Source: Heloderma charlesbogerti
Taxonomy: Eukaryota; Chordata; Lepidosauria; Squamata; Helodermatidae
DNA: 64,000 bases
Direction: 5' to 3'
NCBI GenBank assembly: GCA_026122225.1
Contig: JANEZZ010002201.1
Coordinates: 248,001-312,000 of the forward strand
This document shows, in pieces, positions 32,046 to 41,785 of the stretch (positions within the stretch are counted from its first letter, which is position 1; each line of letters opens with the position of its first letter). The notes beneath the pieces were generated by a model. The model had not been told where the DNA came from, did not search any database, and saw only the letters and a list, made by a program, of their open reading frames with translations. The translations under genes were made by a program, and so were the position numbers.

Positions 32046-32082
32046 CCTGGGGAACAGCTTGTGCAACAGCTTGCACAAGCAG
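32029..32082. repeat. Inverted repeat CTTGTGCAA / TTGCACAAG
   Basis: CTTGTGCAA occurs near 32022 and 32059, and TTGCACAAG follows at about 32072, allowing a small stem at the end of the tandem array. Confidence 0.5.
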
Positions 32083-32357
32083 TATCAAAGGGCTGGACTT
32101 GACACTTGCATACAGATGAAAATGGGGTTTCCATAAGTGGTGGACGTTTTGTGCTAGTGGCATGACACCACCAGATACAACCCCTTTTGAGAAATCATGG
32201 TCTTTGAGTACGTACACTTAGAATAACACAGGGAAAGGCCTGCACAAACTTGTGACTTTCCAAGCTGAATGCAGTGCACCAACTATGCATTCCAGCCTGC
32301 TGGATGCTTAACAACCAACTCCTTCTTTTGTCTGGGAATGTAAAAACAGGAGAAGGG

Positions 32358-32565
32358 CAATGTCACGGTATAAGTCACCTTATATCAGGTTGACAATTTG
32401 TCCATGTAGCCCAGTATTGCCTGCACTGCCTGGCAGTGGATCTCCAGGCTCTCAGGAAGAGGCCATTCACATCACCCACTACCTGAACCGTTTAACTGGG
32501 ACGTTGGGCAAAGTATGTGCTCTGCCACTGAGCCATGGTCCCCCCTTCTTTTCTGGAGATGGGCA
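32358..32565 (-). repeat. tRNA-derived SINE, family A, copy 2
   Basis: The complement reads CATGGCTCAGTGGCAGAGC (A box-like), then a body with GAGAGCCTGGAGATCC and CACTGCCAGGCAGTGC. It ends near AGGTGACTTATACC. The B box region is partly replaced. Confidence 0.65.
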
Positions 32566-33984
32566 TTAGGATGGGGTGGACTGTTGATTTATGGAGATGA
32601 ACTGATTTGCTGTATCTTATACTGAGAAAACTATGGATAACGGTAGGCACTTTCCCCCTCTGGTATAAGTTCTTCCTTACTGTAACTGTATGTCCAGTAA
32701 AGTGAGGAATTTCTATTTGTACAGCAGAATGGATATAGTTGGTTGTTGTTGTTGTTGTTGTTTTAAAAAAGATGTATGTATCCTTTTGCTTCTCGGAAAG
32801 GGAGAATTTAGCAGAAGGAAAAGTAAGCAAAAAAAGTATGTTATTGGTAACAAAATCTTATTACTTGCTAGAATCTTAGAAACTGACAGGAAACAAGAAA
32901 TATTTAAGTTACGTTGAAGATGGATGCCTGTAAAATGCAGAAAGATCTTCCTTTTCAGAGCTCTGGAACATACATTGCCTGCAGAATTATAACTCAATTT
33001 TCTACTGAATGACATCATGGGAAAGGAACATGTACATTATTAAGAGAAGGACATTGGGCACTCTGAGGGCTTTTTTATGATTACTCCAGGTCTGATGTTG
33101 ATTCCTGGTTATTAGCCTTGGTAACATCATTGCCTACAGCAAGCCTACAAAACGTGTGACTAGGCAATTTCAGCATAGTCCAGCAGCCATGCCTTGTGGT
33201 CTGCACGGTGCCTGACAGCCCATTGTTTTTTAAGTCCCTGGCAGCAGGGCCAGATTAAAGTCTTTATAGGCCATAGTCACTCTCATAATCATTGGCCCCC
33301 AATAGAGAGGTACAGATAAATATTTACGTTGTATAGGTCTCATAATCATAGATCTACATACACACGGGGTGGTATGTGTGTTACCTTGGGCTAGTGGGGC
33401 ACTGCCCCAAGAAGAATCTAGCCTCAAAATATCCACAGGGAACTGCAAAACAATAGTCCCCAGATACTCTCCCCCACCGCCCCAATTTGTATCATTTCAT
33501 TTAAACATACCAGGACTTTCCTGTCTTTCTCCTGACCTGTGCTGTTGTCGCAAGTTGCTCTTACATAGCAGAGCTAATCAGAAACATTGCTACAGTGGCC
33601 CAGGGAGGTCTTATCCTTTGTTTCTAGGAATGTGGGGTGGGGGGTGGGGAGAGATTGCCACGTAGTTTCCCCCCCCATCATTTCTCAGAAGGTTTGGCAC
33701 ACTGACCAATTAGTACAGGATATATGGCTACACCCACCCTTAACAAAATTTGGCAAGGCTGGGCTCTGAAAGCCTTGCCAAGCCATTAGCCAATGACATT
33801 GCTGCTGCAAAAGAATCCACACCATCCGACTACAAACTGACTACAGAATGCAAACAACCGAGAACCTGGTTTTTGGATGAAGCTGGCATGGATAATACTG
33901 ATGGGTCTGAGTGCCAGTGACATACACGGACCTTTTGTCCTACATGGATAAATCTATCATTGAGATAGGCAGAGAGCAAGCAGC
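32566..33984. other. Unassigned interval
   Basis: A (TTG)n microsatellite lies at 32742-32762. The block at about 33240-33420 resembles sequence near 34825-34910 (TAGGC/GGCCCC blocks), perhaps an old repeat. No gene recognised. Confidence 0.35.
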
Positions 33985-33993
33985 ATAAAAGGT

Positions 33994-34334
33994 AAAAAGG
34001 TGTCCCCAACCAGTCGTGTCCAACTCTAGGGTGTGGTGCTCATCCCCGTTTCTAAGCTGAAGAGCCAGCGCTGTCCGAAGACGCTTCCGTGGTCATGTGG
34101 CCGGCATGACTGAACACCGAGGTGCACGGAACGCTGTTACCTTTCCCGCCGAAGCAGTACCTATTTATCTACTTGCAATTTCTTGCTTTTGAACTGCTAG
34201 GTTGGCAGGAGCTGGGACTGACGACGGGAGCTCACTCCGTCACGCGGCACTCGGGTCTCGAACTGCTGTCCTGCCGACCTTCTGGTCTGCAGTTCAGCGT
34301 CTTAACCACTAAGCTACCGCGTAGTCTACACTCA
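33994..34334 (-). repeat. Sauria-type SINE with target duplication
   Basis: The complement begins at the GCGGTAGCTTAGTGGTTAAG A box-like head, with GGTCGGCAGTTCGAGACC as B box. It continues through GCCGGCATGACCACGGAAGC and ends AGAGTTGGACACGACTGG followed by a (TTTTTACC) tail. The penultimate block matches the BovB 3' end. It is flanked by ATAAAAGGT at 33985-33993 and 34335-34343. At ~341 bases it appears complete. BovB is the known partner of Sauria SINEs. Confidence 0.85.
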
Positions 34335-34343
34335 ATAAAAGGT

Positions 34344-35009
34344 TTAGTTTTCTTGTGGATAAGTCTATGTCCAGTGATGAAGTGTCCTCTATAGCAAGGG
34401 CATTAATAGACACCTATCCATCAGATCACAAACATGCATTCACAGATAAATTTCTGTTGTTCTCATGTATGTATGCAGATCATTGCACAAATAACACAAG
34501 TTGGTGACACATTTTCCAAATGTCAGCTTTGCTTTTAGAATATATCTTGACATTTTTAGAACACGTGGTAAAGGGGAGCACTCTTTTTCAAAGCTGAAAT
34601 GTATAAAGAACTGTCTTAGGTCAACCATGGGACAGAAATAACTATCTTCACTTGCACTACTGTCAGTTGAGAATAAGAAATTTGAAGATGTAATCTGTGA
34701 TTTTGCTAACAAAAGAGCTGCAAAGTTAATGTTTAATTTATATTTACTTAAGACATATTATACATGTATGAGTAAACTGCTAAACCAAACAATAATTTGC
34801 TTTAATTGAATTGAATCTTTTTGTAGGCCCTAAACTTTTTCATAGGTCCTTGGGAGCTTTGTAGCCCCTAGGCACTGTGCCTATTATGCCTAATGGATAA
34901 TACAGCCCAGCTGGGCAGGCAACAAAAATAGGGAATCCCCCCCTATTCCTCCAGCCCCACCTATACTTTCCATACTCTGTACTCCACAGGAAGCTGTGTC
35001 TAGGGCAGC
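34344..35009. other. Unassigned interval
   Basis: AT-rich, with no gene. The 34825-34910 block (GGCACTGTGCCTATTATGCC) looks like an old repeat fragment. Confidence 0.35.
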
Positions 35010-35248
35010 TGTTATAGCCTGTTATGGCTTGGGCGGATCAGGGTAAAGAAGACACACACGCCAGCTTGCAGGGTGAGCTAACAATGAACTTTACTCCTCC
35101 CAGTAGGCAAATATATATACAGGCACTACCACTGCCATCTGGTGGCAGTGAATGAACTACACTACTTTTACATATATTAGATAGCCCACTTGAGCAAGAA
35201 AGTGCCTCAGTCAGAAGGGCTCTGGGCTCTGGCATCCCCTCACCCACA
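35010..35248 (-). mobile_element. Solo LTR-like element with CTCF-like motif
   Basis: On the minus strand it starts TGTGGGTGAGGGG and ends CTATAACA. There is a TATA-like GTATATATATTTGCC about two-thirds of the way along the transcribed side. Flanks are GCAGC (35005-35009) and GCAGA (35249-35253), matching in 4 of 5 bases. At 239 bases it is short, as in some Gypsy families. No internal coding region is adjacent. Confidence 0.5.
35129..35145 (-). promoter_or_regulatory. CTCF-like binding motif
   Basis: CCACCAGATGGCAGTGG on the minus strand fits the core CTCF consensus CCASYAGRKGGCRS at essentially every position. It lies within the LTR-like element. Binding is inferred, not shown. Confidence 0.5.
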
Positions 35249-35314
35249 GCAGAAAGGAGCCTATCGGAGGTGGAGGATTTTGCCCAGAGATCCCAGTTTC
35301 CACTGTTTGTCCCT

Positions 35315-35890
35315 CGCTTGTTTACTTATTTATGTTTTTAAATATTTGTAAGTCACCTTATATCAATAGATCTCAAGGCGAGATACACTCCTTGACAAAA
35401 TCATCAGGTAGGAACCAGTGGTGTCACAACAACACCAGCATAAACCAACAATAGCACCACATCATTAGTGCCTTGTTAGTGCAAAGGGGAAAAGTGGTGA
35501 CTTGGTGCTGAAATTTGGTGCCATCATTGAATTTCAGCAGTACATCTCTGCTTTTTTCCTTTGTACTCACCAGTGCTAGTGATGTTAAGCTAGTGTTGGT
35601 TTCTGCTAGCACAACATTGTTCATGTCAGCGCTGTGACACCGTTGCATCTTACCCAACATAAAGCTATAAAACAAAATCATCCATTATGTAACAATTCAT
35701 TGTAATCTTTGTCACTACAAAATCAGCACCAATAACTTAAGCAAATAAATAAAACTTAGCTAGAGTCAATGAGATCTAAAAGCTTGGGTTAAAAAAGGTC
35801 TTCACTTGGCATTGAAACAAGACCAGCGTTGGCACCAGCCAGGCTACCGAGCAAAGGGCATTCCACAACAGGTGAGCCACAGGCCTATTC
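35315..35890 (-). mobile_element. Old L2 3' fragment
   Basis: GGTCTTCACTTGGCATTGAA, GGCACCAGCCAGGC and GCATTCCACAACAGGTG are diverged complements of the L2 C-terminal coding and 3' UTR region at 28060-28140. The 3' end near 35315-35390 is strongly eroded. Confidence 0.6.
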
Positions 35891-36152
35891 ACCTTCTTTC
35901 CTTCCTTCCATGTTCCCTTGCCCAATACTTTATCTTGCTCATTTTTTTTTTTCCGTCCTCCACTCTACTGGAGTGGCTTGTCACTGAAAGGTGCTGCTGG
36001 CTTCCTGGCTGTACAGGAAACCCAACAGGATCTTTCCAGGTAAGGCAACTGGCTCCAGTATGTCTAGAGTCCAATCTCATCTTGCATAGTAATTTAAGCT
36101 GCCATGGGACAGTCTCCCTGACAACTTGAAGGATCTGGGAGGCCTGAGAGAT

Positions 36153-36450
36153 AAGAACATAACATAAGAACATAAGAAGAGCCATGCTGGATGAGACCAA
36201 GGGTCCATCTAGTCCAGCACTGTGTTCACAGTGGCCAACCAGCTGCCCATGGGAAGCCCACCAGCAAGACATGAGTGCAACAGCCCCTCCTGCCCATGTT
36301 TCCCAGCAACTGGTGTACATAAGCATACTGCCTCTGTTACTGGAGGTAGCATAGAGCCATCAGGACTAGTAGACTTCTCCTCCAGGAATTTGTCCAATCC
36401 CCTTTTAAAGCCGTCCAAATTGGGGCCAATTTCCATTACAGTCCCAGGCG
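36153..36450 (+). repeat. AAGAACATAAGAAGAGCC interspersed repeat, longest copy
   Basis: Begins ACATAAGAACATAAGAAG, then GCCATGCTGGATGAGACC, CTAGTCCAGCACTGTG and CAGCTGCCCATGGGAAGCC, ending near CCATTACAGTCCCAGG. Partial copies are at 25672 and 23980. I recognise it as frequent in reptile genomes but leave it unclassified. Confidence 0.65.
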
Positions 36451-36639
36451 AAAAGGCAAGCCTGATGGCAAGTCTTGCCAGCAGAGGGCTTGTGCCTGTG
36501 CGCTGGATTCCATGGCAGCATGATAACACACATGTGCAACCCTTGCCTCCAATGGGTTTCAGGGGTTTCATTAAAAAAACCCAAAGCCAATATTTTTCTG
36601 CATCCCCCCCCCCCTCCGCATCAGTAGCAATCCCCTCCT

Positions 36640-37160
36640 GTCCTCTCCATGGCTCTGTTTGGGCTAGGGGATGAATGAATCTGTCAGTTTCATTCCCCCA
36701 CTCCATTTTCATTTTTTAAATCTAAAGTTCTTTCTATACTTTATGAAAAAAAATTGAATTTTGACAAGTGCTTATAGAAATACAATACCAATGAATTCTC
36801 ATCCATCTGCATTGGCCAAATTAATAGGCACAGCTATTCCCAACATGAAGAGGGCCATATTGTACCACATTGTACCTGTAGCTGTTGGAAGATTAGAACT
36901 TTAGAAGCCTGTCTGAAAAAAGAGGTGGCAACAGTTTTTCAGCACCTCGAACTTGGTTGAATACAAGGGGATTTAAACCCAGACTTTGGAGGTTTAGCAC
37001 TCAAAGTCCTTTGCCTGGATGGATGAATCTATCAGTTTTGCCTTGTCCCACATTCAGATTTTTTTTAAAATCTCAAATTCTTTTTGTCCTGTTCATGAAT
37101 AAATCTGTAAATTTTGCTAAGATCAGAAAAGGAATACAACAAAATTCTCATCCTTTCCTA
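36640..37160. repeat. Diverged direct repeat pair
   Basis: 36660-36800 and 37020-37160 share GATGAATCTRTCAGTTT, a T/A-rich AAATCTMAA block, and AATACAA...AATTCTCATCC at the end. Probably two old copies of one AT-rich element. Confidence 0.4.
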
Positions 37161-37724
37161 GTTTCGGCATACGGTACCTCTTAATGTAGAACATCCAGTA
37201 TAGACATAGACGTTAAAGGTATGGCAAACTAGTAGGGTCTTTGTAAATCTTTGTCACAGATTTACACTTACAGTAGCATATTACACAGATGTTATTAGAA
37301 ATTGTCTTGGGAAAAAAGCTGCTGTGGTTGTCTAAAGTGCTATAGTTATTTTTTATTGGATGAAAACTGGGTGGAGAGTTCACATAGCTTGAGAGAGAGA
37401 GTGGAATTCTAGATGAGAAAAGGACAGAAATCCAACTTGAATAATGAGTTTGCTTGCAAAGAGGAAACTGTTGATACATGTTTGGCAGCATTCATGTGGT
37501 ATAGCCGCCTTGACACCATGGTCATTAATGTATAACTGTGTCTTGTATCAGATATGTAATAAGTGTGTCATGTTCTTGGCTAGACTGTATGGAGAAATCA
37601 TTCCATCAGCATATTTAAAAAGCATTGCCAATTAAAATGGTTTCTTTTCAATTAGTGCTCTAAATGTGATCCTTCTGCCTTGTTGTGGTGAAGGGGCTTG
37701 CGTAACTCAGTGAAGCCATAAGCT

Positions 37725-38405
37725 ATGCCGTGCAGGGCCACCCAAGACGGACAGGTCATGGCGGAGAGTTCTGACAAAATGTGGTCCACTGGAGAAGGAA
37801 ATGGCAACCCACTCCAGTATTCTTGCCAAGAAAACCCCATGCAACGTATCACAAGGCTAAAAGAGATGACACCGGAAGATGAGCCCCTCAGGTCGGAAGG
37901 GGTCCAATATACTACTGGGGAAGAGCAGAGGGAATTTCCAAGTAGCGCCAGAAAGAGTGAAGCGGCTGGGCCAAAGCCGAAAGGACACTCAGCTGTGGAT
38001 GTGTCTGGTGGTGAAAAGAAAGTCCGATGCTGTAAAGAACAATATTGTTTAGGAACCTGGAATGTCAGATCAATGAATCAAGGTAAGCTGGAGGTGGTCA
38101 AACATGAGATGGCAAGATTGAACATCTTGGGAATCAGCGAACTAAAATGGACAAGCATGGGCGAATTTAATTCACGTGACCATTATATCTACTACTGTGG
38201 GCAAGAATCCCTTAGAAGAAATGGAGCAGCAATCATAGTCAACAAAAGGGTTGGAAAAGCAGTACTGGGGTACAATCTCAAAAACGATAGAATGATCTCA
38301 GTACGAATCCAAGGCAAACCATTCAACATCACATCTATGCCCCAACCACTGAGGCCGAAGAAGCTGAGGTTGATCGGTTCTATGAAGACCTACAACACCT
38401 TCTAG
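37725..38405 (+). pseudogene. BovB endonuclease segment
   Basis: MPCRATQDGQVMAESSDK opens the frame. GTWNVRSMNQGKLEVV, GISELKWTSMGEF and IVNKRVGKAVLGYNLK mark the APE-type domain. A frameshift near 38330 (after KPFNIT) removes the VYAPTT region from this frame. The first Met lies within BovB 5' sequence shared with the minus copy. Confidence 0.85.
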
Positions 38406-38758
38406 AACTAACACCAAAAAAAGATGTCCTCTTCATCATAGGGGATTGGAATGCTAAAGTAGGAAGTCAAGAAATCACCGGGATAACAGGCAGGCATGGC
38501 CTTGGTGTACAAAATGAAGCAGGACAATTGCTAATAGAGTTTTGCCAAGAGAACACGCTCATCATAGCAAACACTCTTTTCCAACAGCGCAAGAGGTGAC
38601 TCTACAAATGGACATCACCAGATGGTCAATATCGAAATCAGATTGATTACGTACTTTGCAGCCAAAGATGGAGAAGCTCTATATAGTCAGTAAAAACAAG
38701 ACCTGGAGCTGACTGTGGCTCAGATCATGAGCTTCTTATTGCAAAATTTTGGCTTAAA

Positions 38759-40419
38759 TTGAAGAACGTAGGGAAAGCCACTAAACCATTCAGGTATGAC
38801 CTAAATCATATCCCTTATGACAGAGTGCCTGAGGAACTATGGACGGAGGCCCGTAACATTGTTCAGGAGGCAGCAACGAAATCCATCCCAAAGAAAAAGA
38901 AATGCAAGAAAGCCAAGTGGCTGTCTGATGAGGCTTTACAAGTAGCTGAGGAAAGAAGGGAAGCGAAAAGCAAGGGAGAAAGGGGAAGATATATCCAACT
39001 GAATGCAGAGTTCCAGAGAATAGCAAGGAGAGACAAGAAGGCCTTCTTAAATGAACAATGCAAAGAAATCGAGGAAAACAACAGAATGGGAAAGACTAGC
39101 GATCTCTTCAAGAAAATCGGAGATCTCAAGGGAACGTTTTGTGCAAAGACGGGCATGATAAAGGACAAAGAAGGCAGAGACCTAACAGAAGCAGATGAGA
39201 TTAAGAAGAGGTGGAAAGAATACACAGAAGAACTATACAGGAAAGATCTTAATGTCCCTGATAGCCATGATAGTGCGGTCACTGAACTTGAGCCGGACAT
39301 CCTAGAGAGTGAAGTCAAGTGGGCCTTTGGAAGTATTACTAACAACAAAGCTAGCGGAGATGACAGTATTCCAACTGAGCTATTTAAATCCTAAAAGATG
39401 TTGCTGTTAAAGTGCTGCACTCAATATGCCAACAAATTTGGAACACTCAACAGTGGCCACAAGACTGGAAAAGGTCAGTTTACATTCCAATTCCAAAGAA
39501 GGGCAATGCCAAAGAGTGTTCAAACTACCATACAATTACGCTCATTTCACATGGCAGCAAGGTGATGCTCAAAATCCTACAAGCTAGGCTTCAGCAGTAT
39601 GTGAACCGAGAACTACCAGAAGTACAAGCTGGGTTTCGAAGAGGCAGAGGAACTAGAGATCAAATCGCCAACATTTGCTGGATCATGGAGAAAGCAAGAG
39701 AATTCCAGAAAAACATCTATTTCTGCTTCATTGACTACGCTAAAGCCTTTGATTGTGTGGATCACAACAAACTGTGGCAAATTCTGAAAGAGATGGGAGT
39801 ACCAGACCACCTTACCTGTCTCCTGAGAAACTTGTATGAGGGTCAAGAAGCAACAGTAAGAACCAGACATGGAACAACCGATTGGTTCAAAATTGGGAAA
39901 AGAGTACGACAAGGCTGCATATTGTCGCCCTGCTTATTTAACTTATATACAGAGTACATCACGAGAAACGCCAGGTTGGATGAATCACAGGTCAGAATTA
40001 AGATTGCCGGGAGAATTATCAATAAACTCAGATACGCAGACGATACCACCCTAATGGCAGGAAATGAAGAGGATCTAAAGTGCCTCTTGTTGAGGGTGAA
40101 AGTGGAGAGTGCAAAAGCTGGTTTGAAACTCAACATTAAAAAAACTAAGATCATGGCATCTGGCCCCATCACTTCCTGGCATATAGAAGGGGAAGAAATG
40201 GAAGCAGTGATAGATTTTATTTTCTTGGGCTCCAAGATCACCGCAGACGGTGACTGTAGCCATGAAATTAAAAGACGCTTGCTCCTTGGGAGGAAAGCTA
40301 TGGCAAACCTAGACAGCACAGTAAGAAGCAGAGACATCACCTTGCTGACAATGGTTCGTATAATCCAAGCTGTGGTTTTCCCAGTAGCAACGTATGGCTG
40401 TGAGAGAGCTGGACTGTAA
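38759..40419 (+). pseudogene. BovB linker and reverse transcriptase, broken
   Basis: Segment 38759-39394 (RVPEELWTEARNIVQEAA; SDEALQVAEERREAKSKGER; ASGDDSIPTELFKS) stops just after the Ser, where a base appears to be lost. Segment 39412-40419 continues with HSICQQIWNTQQWPQDWKRS, FCFIDYAKAFDCVDHNKLW (motif A), RQGCILSPCLFNLY (motif B), KLRYADDTTLMAG (motif C) and SKITADGDCSHEIKRRLL. It ends early at GCERAGL instead of GCESWT through another frameshift; the C-terminal remainder follows to about 40800. Confidence 0.88.
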
Positions 40420-40939
40420 GAAAGGCTGAGCGCAGAAGAATCGAGGCTTTTGAACTGTGGTGCTGGAGAAGACTCTTACGAGTCCCCTGGACTGCAAGGA
40501 GGTCAAATCAGTCAATCCTAAAGGAAATCAATCCTGACTGCTCATTGGAAGGACAGATACTGAAGCTGAAGCTCAAGTATTTTGGCCACCTAATGCGAAG
40601 AGAAAACTCCCTGGAAAAGACCCTGATGCTGGGAAAGATTGAAGGCAAAAGGAGAAGGGGACAGCAGAGGATGAGATGGCTAGATAGCATCACCGATGCA
40701 ATGAATATGGACTTGAGCACACTCTGGGGGGGAGCGGAAGACAGGAAGGCCTGGCGTGCTATGGTCCATGGTCACAAAGGGTCGGACACGACTGAACAAC
40801 TGAACAACAACAAACATGATCCTTATTTTCACAGTTTTAAACATAATGGAAGAGGCCAAACTATGCAATGTTATGTTCTGCTGATGCATTTAGGTTCTAT
40901 TGGTGTAGCAGCACTGGTTTCATATAGTACAATTCATCC

Positions 40940-41000
40940 TATACATGTCTATTCAACAGTAAGTCCCATTAACTTCAATGAGGCCTACTTTCCATAGTTA
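40940..41000. repeat. TAAGTCCCATT-type repeat fragment
   Basis: CAACAGTAAGTCCCATTAAC and TTCAATGAGGCCTACTT match blocks at 2395-2450, 2790-2850, 50975-51045 and 63730-63800. It is a common palindromic MITE core with ACTCAATGG at the centre. Confidence 0.55.
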
Positions 41001-41157
41001 GCATAATTATGCCCTTTAACCTTACTATATCTCAATGGCCTGGGAGACATCTAAAACATCTGGTCTATCAAAGGCTGGTATTGCATGCACCCCACTTCCA
41101 AGCAGCAAGATGCTTCAGGGCTTCCAGCACTTTACTCAGACTTAGATTTCCTTAGGA

Positions 41158-41333
41158 CAGGGGTGCTGAACCTTTTTCAGCCCAAGGGTCAAATTCAATT
41201 TCAGATAAGCTCTCTTGGGCTGCACTCCCCCGAATGAGGGAGGAAGGCACTTAGGACTGAAGGCAAAGGGGGGCTGGACTGGGTTCCCAGGCAGGCTGGA
41301 TTTAGCCCCTGGGCTTGAGGTTCAACACCCCTG
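41158..41333. mobile_element. hAT-like MITE, 176 bp, with target duplication
   Basis: Ends CAGGGGTGCTGAACCT and AGGTTCAACACCCCTG are inverted complements with one mismatch. Flanks are CCTTAGGA (41150-41157) and CCTTAGAA (41334-41341), an 8-base duplication with one difference. No coding capacity. Confidence 0.82.
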
Positions 41334-41341
41334 CCTTAGAA

Positions 41342-41785
41342 GGAGATCACCAGACACTTATGGTGTTTCTGTGATATAAGGTTTATTTACACATATATGC
41401 AGGCTGAGCATAAGATGAAGGTTCACACATTAACGCTCCAAACGATCCCCTGCCCCTGTTAGATGTACAAGCGAATCCATAGTGCCAGGATTTCCTGCAG
41501 AGAGCAAAGTCAGCTCCCTGCTTCCCTTTCAGACCCAGTTCCAGCACAGACTCACTGCTACACACAGAGCCTTAGCTTGCTTCTACTGTTCACACTTGAG
41601 AGTCAATTAGCACTTTCCTTATGGAGGGGGGAGAGAAACGTCAAACATGAGTCATTTATACCCAAGACCTATGTCTTTCTGGGCCATCCCAGCTCCCATT
41701 AAAACACATCAACAGAATGTTACCAGGTCTCAGTTGCCAAGAGTCTGATGGTCGAGAACTGTTGCCTCAGGCATCTATCCTGACA
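41342..41785 (-). mobile_element. LTR-like element
   Basis: The complement begins TGTCAGGATAGATGCC, has GGGTATAAATGACTC (TATA-like) in the middle and GTAAATAAACCTTATATC (AATAAA signal) ~50 bases before the end. This is the layout of a U3-R-U5 LTR. The exact 3' end and target duplication are not settled. Confidence 0.5.

Larger units (their letters stand above)
37667..40816 (+). mobile_element. BovB (RTE-clade) LINE, full length, frameshifted
   Basis: Starts around CTGCCTTGTTGTGGTGAAGG and ends GTCGGACACGACTGAAC with (AAC)n at about 40805-40815. TGATCCTT occurs at both ends (37667-37674 and 40817-40824), a candidate 8-base target duplication, although the 5' copy overlaps element-like sequence. 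Coding parts: endonuclease 37725-38405, then GDWNAKVG near 38440 in another frame, a linker/finger segment 38759-39394, and RT 39412-40419. At least three frame breaks inactivate it. It retains the ~428 bases missing from the copy at 10.6-14.2 kb. Confidence 0.92.

Noticed and set aside
31585..32136. Repetitive plus-strand frame across the 111-bp units (KYLWAGAEAGSGS repeats)
   Set aside because: The period is divisible by three, so any stop-free unit stays open. Composition is low-complexity, no domain is visible, and frames on both strands are open.
34230..34330. Genuine tRNA gene on the minus strand
   Set aside because: The A and B box match belongs to a SINE head followed by a BovB-like tail and bracketed by a 9-bp target duplication.
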